The notes under the pieces are model-generated. The model was not told the origin of the DNA, searched no databases, and worked only from the letters and a program-made list of their open reading frames with translations. A program made the translations under genes and the position numbers. From Callipepla californica brunnescens (Eukaryota; Chordata; Aves; Galliformes; Odontophoridae), in assembly GCA_023055505.1 (NCBI GenBank), contig JALIRH010000004.1, forward strand, positions 10,163,368 through 10,227,367: DNA of 64,000 nt, read 5' to 3'. Below are positions 1 to 14,600 of this stretch, one piece after another; the first letter of the stretch is position 1; the number at the start of each line of letters is the position of its first letter.

Positions 1-3000
1 AGGCCTGTTACTATAGAGTGCAAAAGGCTGCTTGAAAGTCTTCATGAGATAAAGTCATCTGCTTTGTATAGCTCTCAGCAAGCAGAGTACATGCAAAGCA
101 AGAAGAGTTTTCTCCTCATCCAGAAATAAGATCTCCTGATAAGGGTTCTTACAGCATGGGATACAACTGTTTTATTTCATCCACTTTTGAGAGGACGAGG
201 GAAGAAGAACAAACATTCTTTTTTCTCGCACAAGAAGCAATTCTCTGTAACCTAGGAAATGCTACCATGGCTCACAGGAGAATCCAGTGCATATTTCTCT
301 ATACATTTCCAGTCCAGTGTTTCAACATAAGACTTCAGACCAAGACAATCTACCCATTTGTTCAAGTTCAAGGTCCTCAAAGGAGGAAAGGAGAGCTGAT
401 TTGAGAAACTGTTTGGTATGCAAAGTCCTACAAAAAGACAAATTGGACTAGGGCCCATTGGGAAGGTCAGACACAAGACACTGCCATAAGAGCAATGGCT
501 CACCAAACAATCAGAAAGCAAGCACAAATAAGACAGTCATGGGCTGGAAGCAAAACAGTGCATAATATCACTTAGCAAAAAATAAAAATAAAAAACAGAT
601 GTACTCCTAAAAGTAGTGAAGCTAGAAGCCATATGACATTGACTCTGTGCCCCCGGGTGATGTGGAACACTCAGATTCCTGCACCTATATGAACACTAGC
701 AGGATGCTAAGTAGGAACAATATTTTGTATTCACACTAGAAGCAGCAGCACAATCTACCTCCTGTTCTTAAAGACAAAAATATCCCCCACTCTGTAAAAA
801 GCTACAAAGCTTCCTAAAGCTTTCTCTGTGGAAACACTGGTATTGGCCTTTTCATTACACACAAAACATTTTCTCACCTCTGACTCCAAAGTGAGTCCTG
901 TTTTTAAAACAGATGTCTTGCATCATTTGTCACTTAAGAGAAAGGCCTGAATAAATGGAGAGAACACTGACCTGTGGCTAAGAAAAACGTTGCTAAGACA
1001 CGCAGCTTAATTGCATCTGTCAAAAATGTATTTGCGCTCACTACACCTGATGAATTACTGCTACACTTTTACTGCCATACTGAGCACTTCAAAGACAACA
1101 CAGTTTCAAAACCCAGCCACACTGAAATCTCCAAATATTTCCATAAGTAATAATAAAATAATAATAATCAGGCCAGAATGCAAAGCAGAGATCACTATAA
1201 ATGCTAAATTTATTGCATTTGTCATCATTTATTTCTGTTTTCAGTCTCATCAAGGTTTGCCTGCAGTCTTCCAGAGTCTCATTCAATACGTAGGCTTGTG
1301 CAATACAACCCCCAAATCCCCTTCTAACATCTCCCCATGGTAACCCAACAAAGCTTAAAGGTAGGTGCTGGTTACACTTCGAGGGTTTTCTGTGAAATGC
1401 AGTTACACTTCCATGGAGGTGAGAATGCCTTATGCTCTGCTTGAAACACTTCACTATGTGCAGCAATTAGTGAATTTTTTTCAACCAGATCTTGGTCAGA
1501 CTACACTTTATTATTGACCTGACTGCTTTCAATTATCACGCTTCTACAATAAGCCATTTCACACAGCACACTGACATGGTTTACAAGATAAGACTCTAAG
1601 CTGTATTTTAAAAAGTGCCCTTATATTTTTAATTGAGAAAATGCTATTCCTTAAGATTCAACTTGTATCAGTTCTGTTCCTTATGAACAAAATCTGTGCA
1701 AGGAAGAAGTGAATTTATAGTCATAACTCTTTCACAGCAGCAGAAGGCTCTCAAGGCCTTCCAGAACAAGCCAGTTGATCTCTCCCTGATTGAAACCTTC
1801 CTAAAACTCACATTCAGCCTATAGTAGGCAAGACTGCTTTGCCATCTGTGGTAACTGCTCTTACATGTATGGAAAGATCTTCAACATTAATGTTAAAATC
1901 CTCAGAGGACTCCACTTTGGTTCATTGCATACGACTGGACAAAGTCACTTGGCACATATATAATTCCAGTCTCTGTAAAGTGAGAAACACTGATGTTTAC
2001 CTCCTTGTAAGAAAGCTGATAGCTTGTAAGTATTTTAAAATTGCTGGATGGCAGATGCTAAGTATTTTCAGTAGAATTTCACACCAGAAAGATTTTAATT
2101 ACAGCGGTTCCTCATTTCTAGATTCCCTCACGAACCAATAGGCAGACTCTCATTCATTCATAGTTGAATACCTGAAATGTCATCTAAGGTTGAGACAGTG
2201 TTGTATATCACTCCAACTCTAGAGTATGCTACACTATTTGTTTTCTCGGAGACACACATGCAAACACTACATACCATTTCTGCTTCTTTGTTTAAGGGAG
2301 AGGAGACTGACCTCATATGATATTGAGCACCATGAGGTAACTCAACTAAATTCTTACATGCTCATAGCAACGCCTGGAGCTAAGCTACTTGACTCGGTGT
2401 TATAGCTAACATTAACCTTTGCAAAAAAATATCAATCAATCGAGGAGATACAGGCTCATTCTACTGAGAGAGTAACTTCAGCATGTGAAGATGAACTTTC
2501 ATTTGACTAACTCCACAGCGATGCCATATCAAACTAATTAATTGCCAAGCGTACTGAACAAGCAGATAAAGCCTCCCTCACTGCTACTGCAACTTCTTTA
2601 ATTTTGCTTCCAAGTTATTTCAACATCGTCTCTGTATGGGTGCCATCTGGTAAACTTAACTGCTCCTCAAACTTCTCCTTCAGCTTTAAATTCACCTCAC
2701 AGCTGTCTTACCACATACTTGATTCTTTGCATTACAGGGACACAGAGGTTTTTAATTCAAACTCGAAGTCTGGTTGCAGTAGAATTAAATTCTGTGCAAC
2801 TGTTAAAATGAAGAGTCAGAGACTCAGCTGAAGGATCCCCTCAAGGTCAAACTACACCTATGTGACACTGAGCATCAGCTCAACTCCTCAAGTCTTGGCA
2901 GCAACATCCCTCTTTCATGAGTGTGTAGGCAGGCGTGTGCGAGTTGTTTCATTCGTTACAACTCATTGATCCCTGCCTCAGACTTTTTGCCACCACAGGA

Positions 3001-4481
3001 GACATGATGTAAGCACCTAAGGAGTCACTACTGTCTGGGAACTCTCTGATTTTATTACAAAATAGCTGAGATCAAGGAAGCCATCATAAGGACTAATAAG
3101 GATTCTGAACCGTGCAGAATAAGCAAATTAAATGGCGACTTTATGAGTGAAACAATCATCTCCAGAATGGGCTGCTCCAGCCTTAGGAGCTCGTTCTCTT
3201 GGTGTTGTATGAATTTGTACTTCTATCTTTCACACCCCTCAGTTCCTCTGAGGCTGTCCCAGGTGATGAAAGAGCAGCAAACCTCATTCATTTGCTATTT
3301 GTTTACATTAGTGAAAATCCTCCTTGCCAAGGCAACAGCTACCAAGAGCTTTCACAGACGCTGCTTGTGCAGGATTATTAATGCACTTCCTGCCCAATAC
3401 CTTAATGAGCAATGGTGAGATTTAATTAGAGTAAAATAATTAAAAGGTGATTAAGAACAAGGATAAGTTTCTGATCATTTTCTCCCACATTTAAAAAATG
3501 ATACGAGGGAAGGTAATTCCAAACCTTTATGGTTTACTTTGGCTTTAAAAAAATGGAAGAATAAAAAAGAGAATCCGTTAAAGGTTTCCTCAAAGCAAGC
3601 AAAATATGGACTGATACAATAGAGATAAAAAGGCACACATTTCTCATGCAAATAAAAATCACTACCTCACTCAATCTCAGTATTTATTACGTTTCATTTA
3701 TATACTAAGATTCAAACACAAGCATTCTGCCCATTGGTTTAGAAATAATACCTAGTTCCCCTGACACTCATCCTGATGCTCTGAACTCAAAGCATTTCCA
3801 AAACTGCACATAATTATTTCAAAGGAAACATGGCTGGAGGAAGAAATAAACATTCACTAATATTAAAGGAGAAACATCTTGAGAGCAATTCAGTTTGAGC
3901 TAATTTTCTTTCCTCTTTTACAGAAGGAAGGCTTTGAACAATACCTTCGATGAAACTTTCATAGCAAGAATTGAGTCAGAACAACACTCTTACAATGAGC
4001 AAGTCATTGAAAAACAAATCATTTCAGTTCCTTTTCATTTAAAAGAGATTTTTATGAAAATAAGTTTTCATTAAATCCTGAGAAACAGTTTCTTTCCCCC
4101 TACGGATTCTCCTATTACTTAAGCACTGTGAGATTGGAAACAGCAATTGATTTGCAAGAACAAACTCCCACACAGGGTCTGCTGCTTTAACACTATATGC
4201 CATCCTTGCTCCAGAGTGCACCTGGTAGAACATGTAATGATATTTACAGGCAAAGTGAGCCTGTGGGAGGAGGGTAGATGAGGTCCTAGTTGCTCTTACT
4301 TACCGAACTACATCACTGATTTCCTGAAGCCAAAGCACACAGAAGCAGGAATACATTTTCCTTATGAGCTTGCCAATCAGGCAACGCTTGTTCACCATCT
4401 TCCACAGAGAACAGAGAGCTGCTCCTGTCTGAACACACAGCTTTCCCAAGAGGAATGATCTGCATCAACCCTGAGTATTAC
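1..4481. other. No supported gene; intron or intergenic DNA
   Basis: AT-rich unique-looking sequence. Short open frames occur on both strands (the longest about 125 codons, minus strand, 1089-1466), but none has convincing paired splice sites. A degenerate ATA/AAT repeat lies near 1147-1168. No transposon family was recognised here. Confidence 0.5.
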
Positions 4482-4533
4482 CAATTGGATTAATGCCTGC
4501 ATTTCTTCATGGAGTGGGGCAAGCCGAGCAAGT
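4482..4533 (-). CDS. Possible 52-bp internal exon, unidentified
   Basis: On the minus strand a very good acceptor (pyrimidine-rich tract ending in ctctttatcag) is followed by 52 bp that read LARLAPLHEEMQALIQL after one leading base. The segment ends at a reasonable donor, TTG|GTAATA. The peptide looks helical and amphipathic. The start needs two bases from an upstream exon, and the end is at a codon boundary. No neighbouring exon with matching phase was found, and 52 bp is short for an exon. A chance splice-bounded ORF is a serious alternative. No family was recognised. Confidence 0.2.
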
Positions 4534-5108
4534 CTGATAAAGAGAAATGGCAAGGCAAGTTTGCCAGTCACGACAACAAAGGAAAAGAAAGTCTTGTTAA
4601 AATAATGAGAAATTAAAAGCCTAAATCGTGACATTTGCATTTTCCTGTGATTCAGTCAGGCTGTAAACCATTCTAAGGAAACATCACCTCTCCCTCCCTA
4701 TCTCCACAGCATCAAGCACCAAACTGTACAGAACATGATTTGTTCAACAAAATACCACATTCAACACAAATAACTAAGGAAGTCTGCTCTCAGTTCAAAT
4801 CTGCAACAGGCAGAGTTAAAGATGGAAAAATAAGATGCTTATCCAGTTTATGAAATCTATTAAATTCAGCGTGGCTCTAACTGTAAACATGGAAGAACTA
4901 AAACTAGGCAAAAGATGTATCTGCAAAATACACGCACAGTAAAGCAGCAGCTGTAACCTTAACTGGAAGAAACCAAAGAAAGAAAAAAAAATCCTGGGAA
5001 CAAGGCACACTGCATCTCTACAGAGCCTCTTCCTTCTCATCACTGATGGCACATTCTCCATCAGCCCTACTACCTTGTACTCAAGGAAACCTTTATCAAC
5101 ATGTAAAA

Positions 5109-5164
5109 TCAAGATGACTGAGGCTCTTCCATAGCCTTTTCATGTTTCTGTAGCTCCTCTTTCC
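5109..5164 (-). CDS. Possible terminal coding exon, unidentified
   Basis: A strong minus-strand acceptor (cattccctcctag) precedes 56 bp. After two leading bases these encode a charged 18-residue tail, KEELQKHEKAMEEPQSS, or close to it, and then TGA. A tail this hydrophilic is typical of real C-termini. No phase-matched upstream exon was identified and no poly(A) signal was confirmed nearby. A donor-like GTGAGA at 5191-5196 would leave an intron of only about 30 bp, so it cannot be paired with this exon. No family was recognised. Confidence 0.2.
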
Positions 5165-8118
5165 CTAGGAGGGAATGTGCTTATTGAGATTCTCACCTCT
5201 CCAGAGAGCAGTGGTTGCTCAGTGAGCATGCAGCAGCTGACACATCAGATCCCATACTAGTTCAGCTCTTGGACAAGATGCTGTTAAAATAATGTCACAA
5301 AAAGCCAAAACCCACAGAACAATACTCTCAGAGGCTGCCATCTCATGGATATAAAACGCTTCCCATCAATGCGTTTTCAGAAAGACCCAACGGCATCACT
5401 GTTGCTTGTTGTTTGGGGCCTAGGAATCATTTTACACAAGCTTAGAGCTTGAGATGGGCGCTTGAAGTCAAGTTTAAAATAAGGATCGAGTGACAACTAG
5501 TGGAGATCTTTATAAGTGCATCTTAGCAGACCATGTAATCTGCAGAAAGATCCTATTCCACTGAAATAAAACAGATGAAGCCTAATTGCACAGAAAAGCC
5601 TTCCAAAAAATATGAGTACATTCGTGGTGATGTTGCACATTAATTCATTTTACTCTGAGCTTTCTTATTAACCTGGTGAAGCTGCTCCAATATACAGACT
5701 AACACAAGCCAAGTCACAACCCAATCCCACCACCCATGGAGCAAGTGAACAGAAACACACAGGTCCAATCAATCTACCATCCACTTCCAAGTAATGAGTT
5801 GGTAGAAGTGACAATGGAAAGAATCAGAAACCAGCAAAAAGGTAGTATGACTGCCTCCTAGTGCATTCCCTCCCTGAAATGTTCCAGCCAGCTATCAGAG
5901 GTTTACAGTTTCTCAGCTGGAGGCTGGGACTGAACTGTCACGCTTAGTAATCTACAAAACACTCACTAATATTTTTTTAAGCCTATACATACATTTAGCC
6001 CCAATAACACGCTGTAGCAATGAGTTCTAGGATTCCATTCTTTATCACAGAAAAATAGGTTTTAATTTACAAAAAAAAAAAAAAACCACAACCTAATATT
6101 ACTTTCTTCATCAGATGGCTCTAATACCAGATTTATGAGATGGAGAACAACCATTCCTTATTTTATCTTCTCTCCCCTCTTTATGATTTCATTAGCCTTC
6201 TCTCATGACCTCTCATTTACTTCTTTTCCAGGCTGATGAGCCTAGAAATTCATGAATTCAAGCACAGAACAATTTTTTTTCATTTTGTCTCCAATCACCT
6301 CTGAACACTGAGCTAATATTTCCAAATTTTTTAACATTATTACATTTCAGAAGTAACAGGTTCTAGTACAATACTACCGCTCTCACAAGAAATAGCAAGA
6401 TGAGGTAGTTTCTGGAATTTATCTTGCTAGAGCTTCCTGTCAGAAGTGCTGTGGGTCCTGCTGTATGGTCACTGAAATACCTGGGTCTAATGCTGTAGCA
6501 ACCACTTCCAGGTTTTATACAAGGGTAACTGGGGAGGGGGGAAAAAAAAAATGGAAGAAGAACATGCCAACCTCAGATCTGCTTTGACAATCTTGAAATA
6601 GCATTATCCATTCATTAGTCACAGGGAGCTGTTTCTTTAAGGAATTTAAATCATAGCAGAAAGGACACAGAGAAAGTTGTAGATCTGTCAACTTTTACTA
6701 TTCCTATAAATCTCTTTCCTTAAGGATAACTATCTTGTCTTTTAAAAAAGAAAACAAAAGTTTCTGCTGCCCCTGATTGCACTGTGAAATAACTACATAA
6801 TTTTAAGAAATCTCTTGCTTTTGAAGTTATGACTCATTTGTGGATTGGCTGCAATGTTACAATGAGAGTAACAAATATGTCAATTAATTTATTAATACTT
6901 ACAGTTTCAATTTTCATGGCAATAAGATATGAAATGCTGAACAAGGAAACAGTTTAATCTCTCTCCAGAATGCTTCATGTTTTTAAATCATCTCTGTATT
7001 CAATCGACACACTGAATGCAGCCTGCTCAATACATAAACGCAATAAATTAATGTGGACTACAGATGAGATTCAGATTCTGCAGAAGCTAAGCTTCCCTAC
7101 AAGATAAAGACTTGTGCAGCTCCCTAAGACGCCCAGAAATATTTTCCAGACATGAATCCAAGCAGTAAGCAACACAGCATTGTCCTATGAGACACTAACA
7201 TAGAAAATGGGTATACAGGCATAAATGTTCATCCATTCCTGGACTTTATTCCTCCAGGAACGGACCCTCAGTGGGGATAGTCAGGATCAGGCATTACTAC
7301 AACTACATCTATGAGGCAGTCATATCAACATGAAGATTTGCAGGTACTGAGGAACCAAAGGTAGATTTTTGGAAGGCCAAATGTTCATAGGTACTTCCCT
7401 TCCAACATTAGGCAGCACACCAGGACCTATAAAGTTGGTTTTGTTTGCTGAGGTCCACAGCAAGCAGCCAGGAAGCCCAAGTTAGTACATTTAGTTAGCT
7501 GCTTTCATTTGGCAACCTGGACTGCTAACCTAAAGTAAAGGGTTACAGGAGTGCTCAGTATTAAAAATAGGAGCAAAGACCTTGCAACAAGGCCACAAAG
7601 CATGCCAGCAGATCCTGGTTCTGCATCCTTTGCTCTTGGTGTAGCCACTTGGTTCCTTATGCTTTATTAGGCTGTAATCTCTTCCTGTTGGCACCCACCC
7701 TAAAGTGCCAGAATTTTGAGTAAATCTGTGAACTGCCCTGCCACAAATATGGCTCTGTAACTTTCATTTAGGCTATCAGGGAAAACTGATCTGCTGATCT
7801 TTGTCTGGATTCACTCAGATCAGCAGTAAAAGGACAACTGCCTGTCCAATACCACACAAGAGAAAAACAAGTCACTAAATATCAAGGAGTAATTCAGAAA
7901 GTAACATTCAGATAGCTCGGAATAAAAACCAGGAGAACAGAAAAAAAACACAGACATTACAGAAATATTAACAGGACACAAGGGAAAGAGAAGAGCAAAG
8001 AGAAAAATCCATGAGTAGTTAGAAGCTGATAAGAAAGCCTAAGAGGCAAAGTAAAAGATGAAGTGATATGTCATGGTTGTGCCTTCCTTACAATGATACT
8101 GTGGGAGTTTGGATGTAC
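5165..8118. other. No supported gene
   Basis: AT-rich DNA with an A-run near 6070-6084 and no recognisable mobile element. I saw no exon candidate with both splice sites. Confidence 0.5.
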
Positions 8119-8684
8119 ATTGGTTGCTCTGAAAGTAACGCCTCCTATTTATTTCCATGGAAACTACAACAGTCACCAAGAGTACAATATACTTCTTGGT
8201 AGAGCAAGTACTCAGCTACAAAAAGCTGTTTTTCAACATAGTCACTGCCATTAGCTATACATTTTTGCCAGTGATGAGCAATAGCCACATGCCATGCTCA
8301 TCAAAATCTGCACGGCTGTCTGGAAAATGGTTCATGTTTCACATAGCTTTTGCCACTGCTGAATCACACCACTCACACCTCACCAGGCCAACACCCACTG
8401 TCTGGTCTCAAACATTCAGCAAGAGTCAATGAACGTTAACAGTGCCATTTTTCCCCACAAGGAGGAATTCAGTTCCACATTTCTGTTTCATACATACTTC
8501 CACATCAGACACCACTTTTTTTTAGACTGCCCCTCTGCTGCCATTTGTCAAACAGCAACAAAATCCAACCAAATATTGATGGGAAAGTTCAAACTCTACT
8601 TTCTTACCACCAACATCTGCCTCTGACATAACGGACCAACATAATAAAATAGGTGGCATTACTTCTGAAGTAGTACTCCCAGAT
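8119..8684. mobile_element. Mariner-type DNA transposon remnant (Galluhop/Mariner1_GG-like)
   Basis: The left end reads ttggttgctctgaaagtaac, followed by gcctccta. This matches the terminal repeat I know from the chicken mariner family called Galluhop. The right end (about 8650-8684) carries a degenerate inverted match: taggtggcattacttctga pairs with the left end at most positions. TA dinucleotides lie beside the left end and within a few bases of the right end, as expected for mariner insertion. The interior of about 500 bp resembles the family's transposase region read from the minus strand but is broken by stops. It is therefore a dead, internally shortened copy. Exact ends are uncertain by several bases. 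Confidence 0.75.
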
Positions 8685-11600
8685 TGATGGCAGCTACTGT
8701 CATCCACTTTTATACCACCATCAAGATGAACACAGGGAGCCTCCTGTATCGTTCATTTTTCTCAATGGTGCTGGCCTTGGCTCAAAGACAGTTAATGCTA
8801 CAGCACTTATTAGCGTCAGGTTGCTAAAATATAACGATCACTGTACAAGCAAAAAAAGAGATGCTTGGGAATACATCTCACCAAGGAACAGAACAATTCT
8901 CATCTCATCAAGTAAAGTAAACAGAACAGCACAGATTCACTGAGAACGATAGGCAATTAGAGGTAGAGTCAAAATGTATTGAAAAAAATCAATGGGATTC
9001 ACAGTTCCACACAGATTCTCAGTCAGTCCCTTAGTTATGGTGCACATCCATCAATAACAGAGTTGGATATATCATCTTGCCACACTAAAAGCAAATAATC
9101 CCCATGTTAGAATAGGACTATGGTCAGGTAAACAAAAAGCATTGGAAGCAGATTCTGGCTCTTCTGGGGGAATGCAGGAAGGAGAGCAGAATGTAATATA
9201 CCTTGTCCCGTAAACAAAGATTAGAAGCAAAATTGTGTGAAGTCAGCCACGAGAAACACGCAAGTCCAACATTAGGGTGTTTATTCAGTAATTCCACTTT
9301 AAAGGCTTTACAGTATACTGAGACATAAAAAACAATCAGATAGAAAGCCTAAAGTTGTCCACCACAGGAGAGGAAAGAAAAGGGATTCTCATTCAGAAAG
9401 ACCTTCATAGCTCTTAGCACCAAAATCACAGCAACACTATTTCACTTATTGCTCAAGGAACAGGCACTCCTCCAATGGGGCAAGAGATGAGGAGAGACCT
9501 GAATCAAGCATGTGATGACAAGCAGCAGAAGTACTGAAGAAATTACTGAACATTGAAACCACAACAATCACCTCAAAGTTCCTGCACATTTTGCTAAGCA
9601 CCATACCAGACCTAGTGGACATGTGTTTATGGAGACATTTTCCCTTCCCTGCAGATGGCATTGTCACCTAATTCCCCAGGAGAGGAACAGATTCAAACAG
9701 GCTGCTATGAGGAAAGTACATGAAGGAGACAGTCATGATGCCATCACTTGTCAGCTCAAAGTTTCTTCCACAGAAGAAAGTAGCCTCTGCTGACAGCTGG
9801 GTTTTTAAGGAGAGCTGAACAGAGCTTGCCTTGCTGCTCAATGAAGGAACGGGAGCAGAGAGGCACTCCACAGGTGCCAACAAGCAGTGCTCCCTCACCT
9901 TCTTCTCCCTCCATGTCCGAAGAATGGGGAACACAGATCCCTACTGTCACTCAAGGGAGAAACTGCTGAGAGTAACCACTTTCAGGGCAATACACGAAGC
10001 TTAATTTTTAGGTATTCCTTCACTGCAGTCGCTTCACCATCTCCTCGCTTGCTGCTGACAGTGAAGAAGGAAGTAAGGGAAGGTTTCAAAGAGAACAAAA
10101 GTTATCAGCTTTGTTGACTTTCAACTGGGATCCCACTTGGGTGCACAGGTGACATGTGAGAAAACATGAAGGAGGCTTTGTGAAAGAGCATGACAAATTA
10201 GCACTCAAGACTGACAGAGCAGGTGATGGGAGTGATGTCTGAGCACTGCAGGGCTGTGATAGGATATAACATCTCTGAGAATGATGATAAGTGCTTTGCA
10301 CTTGGCTGGTGAAAAAAGGAAGCCCTGGCAGGTAGAAGGAAAGATGTTCAAAGCAATAAGCAAGAAATACAGTATTTGTAACCTCATTCGTGAAACAGGG
10401 AGAAAGCAAGCAGCTTTGACAGACAATGAACTGTCTCTGGGGCCACACAAACTAGAATGAACTGCACAGATAGAAATTTTGCAGATCGCTGTTGCAGAAC
10501 CAAGCCTTGGAGTCTTAACTTTAGAAAACCTAGGAGGACTGCATTTTAAGTTATGTCTGAGCTTGCAGCCAGCCAACCACAACAGACCAGAATGGCACAG
10601 CTGCCTTTCAGGCAGACAGTTACAGCATGCACATTTTGTTGTTCCTCCCAGATGCAGGAAAGAACTAGCTCACAACAATAGGGTCTGGATCTCAAAACTC
10701 ACATTCTGGTTGCTACTTCCCCATGCTTCCACCTCAGTTGTATCCAAAAACACCTTGGGCTGCATAGTGAGACTTGAGAACTAACCAGTCTGATATGTTT
10801 CAAGCAGTAAATTGAGTAAAAAAAAAATCTTTCCTGCTGTCTGTTAGCAACATGACTGTATTATCTCGGTAGATATTCATTCAGAGGCCAGAGACAACAG
10901 GTCATGTGGCAGTCCTGCTACCAAGTCTATTCCAGAATCATGGTGCAGAGACCTCCAGTCCACTCACCCCTCACAGCACCAAGTTCAGGAGTCTTCTCCT
11001 TACAGGCCATAGGCTTGTTGCATTCATTCATGACAAATCAGCAGCCAACTAAAATACTGAGAACAGAACATAACATCAATGAAAAACAAGTTTGAGTCAT
11101 CGGTGCTTGCTCCTTATTCCATGAATAAACACTGAAGACAGTGCTCCATTTCATACTTCATGCAAAACCACTGCAGAACTGCTAGCTTCCAGAGTATTGC
11201 CAGAGCTTGAAATGAAAAGCACATATGAAATGCCACACATTATGGTCTCAGATTCATCACCAAATGATAGCCAAGCAGCTGGTTATAACACAGTAGTCAT
11301 AGTAGTTGATAGTAGTCGAGTCACAGCATCTGACAGGAACTTTTCACATATCCTCTCACCTTGCTACAACAGAAGGAGATTTATGTAACTACTACCTTAA
11401 AGGTTCATATTACCACAGCTCTGCTAACAGCATGTATGAGTCAGACAAACTGTTTTACTCCACCACAAGGCTTTGCACTGACACCACGCGAAGAATGATG
11501 CGGACCGCTGGAACCTGCACAAGCCTTGCCCACTTGAGAGAAAGACCCAAACTTCTCCAGAGCCTCACTGAAAGAGCTAAGCATAAGCTATTAATTACTT

Positions 11601-14600
11601 ATTATCAAGATGATTGATGGCATGATATTTATTCCAATAACCGCAAACTCCATATAAATGCTAGAATGGATATTTTACTTCAGGACAAAAGTCATCTATC
11701 ATATTGGATCACATGGTTCATAAGTTTAATTTACAGTAATTATGCTGGGACAAGATTTTATTAGTCACTAGGTAAAAAAAGCTAAGAATATCAACTCCAA
11801 CCAACCAAGATAAAAATTAGCCTCAAACTGATTAAAATAAGTTTTCTGAAGGGCAGGGTAATGTGAACTTTCAAGTATTCGGAAAGTTTAACTGCAGACT
11901 CTCCATTTGCCTCCTTAGCAGCCATCTTTTGCAACCAGCAAAACCAACTCCAAATCTCTTCAACAAGAGTTTGGGGAACAGATATTTCAAGCTCCTACAA
12001 CTTAGTAAGAAAGGGTAAAAAAGCTGAATCACTGAAACAGATTTCTTCCAGAATGCTTAACTGAGGTGTACATGAAAAAACTTTATTTAGAAACAAGCTC
12101 AAACAAATTCCCCAGAATTGCACAGATCTGCTATTTGGAAATGCTAGAAAGAGCCACTGTTGTTATAGAAGTTCTTCAGCCAATCTTGACTCTTTCAAGA
12201 ATAATCTGTTCTCTACACATTATATGACAATGAAAAACATTCAAGTCAAAATATTTGTTTTCTCTTATAAGTTACCATTAAGATTATAATGCATTCTGAC
12301 ATGAGGACAGAGAGTTCATTTTCAAACGTAAAGTAATTCACCACTGAACTAAGATCTGAGCTGCACCAAGAACAAATGCATTCTAAAAATAAAAATTTTT
12401 ACACAGCCATTTGAAATGTTTAATGCAATCATGAAATCCTGAGGTTTTCTCTCTCTAGAGGGACTTTTGCATTTACATTAATCTGTAAGAACTGTCATAT
12501 ACTACAGAAAACCATGGAGTTCGGAGTATTGATTTGACCACATTTTCCTCTGAGCTACAGACTTTGATTTTTGACTATGTGTTTGTTCAGACACCTTTGA
12601 ATAGTCTTCTGACACAGAGCACTAATTACCCTGTGATGACAACGGAACCAATTGAGAGCACGTCCCCACTGTTTTAAAAACAAATCCTCAAGATAAATTC
12701 TAGCATCCTTACACAAGCAGTCTGGGAGATAAAAAGAAGTAATGCTTTATTGATTTTGCAAATAGAGAACTGAAGTAGAAAGTTTTGATATACAAAGCCA
12801 CGTTGACACTTAATCCTCTTGAGATCAGTGGTAGTTACAGATTTAAGTGATTTTTGCAGATTCAGCTACAATATATACCATTCAGTCACATGAACTAAAT
12901 TAATGCTTTCCAGAGCAGTCAGAGATCAGCCTCAAGCCTCAGCCTCCACTCTTAAGACTCTGGCTTCGATGTTGCACAAACCAGATGGCTCTGGAGGTTG
13001 GGAAGTCACCACCACAGGAGGACTGGTTCAGGCTCCACTATGGCCAGGCGGCGTGGATAAATCAACCAGTCCCCGGCTCCTAGATGACACATGCAGAGTT
13101 ACCAATATCTTGGAGCAGAGCCCCTGAAGCCTAGCCTGAGAGCTTACACTTCTGGTGCATACACTGGAAAGCTCCAGGGCTCTGTACACGTGGTTAAGTC
13201 AGCCACAGAATTAGCTACCTTCCTCTGATGGGGGATGTAGAACAGTTCTAAGTCAACATTAGGTATGTAAGCAGACTACCGCAGAAAAAAAAGTCTCAGT
13301 ACATACAAACTAGAGTGTAACAGCTACCATGGCATTCTAAGTGGCACTTCTCAAAGTGGGCTTCAGGACATAGGTTTAGCTCTCCAGGTGACAAATCCAA
13401 AAGAGATAAAGACGTACACACAAATGCTTGAAGGAACATCAGTGTTTCATCCATCCTTTACCTGCATCCTTTTTAGTATCAAGTTCTTCTCATGTTGCAG
13501 ATTATATCTATGACGATAATTAAAGTAGCAGTCATCGTGATATGACAGTATTCTTACAGCAAATGTAAACACCATACAAAGAAATTAGGAGATTCTCACA
13601 GCAACTTTAAAAATAACATATGCACCATGTGGATACATTAATATGCTGTACTTCAGCCTCACAGGCAGGGCCATGTGGTGGAAGAGGTATCTGCATGCTT
13701 CTCCAAAAATTCTAATGATCTTATTAATGACAACAATTAATTGCTTATTCAGTCCCAGAGTTCACATTTGGGATTTGCTGTCTCCAATGGTGAACAGAAC
13801 TTTTTGTGCTCAAGATCTTACCAATACCTTTCAAATCTACAATGTTAAAAGTCATACTACTAGTGAACGGTAAACAGACTTTGCCTGCTGCAGACATAGT
13901 CCAGCCACCACACACACACTGCTCTGTAGCCACCACTTTTATCTTTTTTTTTCCTGACAGAATCACAGGCTATTTGGCTTCTCCTAAGGACCATTAAACT
14001 GTTGACCTCTCCCTCCAGCCGACCTAGTGTGGCTGTGCCAGCTCTAACAGTGTGCCAGCCAGCTGGCCTTGGCATTGCAGCACTTCATTAAAACCCATGA
14101 AGAGCTGCAGATACGGGGCAGATTTAGACAACAATAACAACAAGAAGTGACTTTTAAGACCAGAAGTCATTAATTACTTTGGGAAAAAAAAAGGGTTGTC
14201 ACTATATGATAAAACAGTACAGAAACAGAGTGACTTCGTATGGCAGCACTTAACTCTGCTGCTGCCAAAGTGGCACTCCCACTCCATCCTAGCAAAGTGT
14301 AGTACAAAGAATCTCCATGCTCATAGAGGTTGCTCGAGCGACAGGCTTACACACCTTGGCCACTCCAACCTTGCAGCTGTGAAACCTCACCGAAACCTTC
14401 TCACCCGTGTGCCTCAGTCTATGCTGCAGAAAGGACTCAGCACAACACCCTGCCCTGTTTTGACTGAATGACAAAAGCACAGTTTCCACTGCAGATGCTA
14501 GTTCACTATGAATCAGATTTGACAGCAGACAGCCAAACAACAGGTAGCAGTAATTTTGAGAACAGTATGGCCAAGCATTTGAAGTTTAAAGACAATGTGG

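Noticed and set aside
61..527. Short overlapping ORFs on both strands at the left edge
   Set aside because: Short, with no paired splice sites and no protein-like motif.
5191..5196. Strong donor-like GTGAGA on the minus strand
   Set aside because: With the acceptor at 5165 the intron would be about 30 bp, too short for a vertebrate spliceosomal intron, and the upstream frame is closed.
12903..13127. 74-codon plus-strand ORF in a GC-richer block
   Set aside because: No splice sites, no family similarity that I recognise, and no CpG clustering to suggest a promoter exon.
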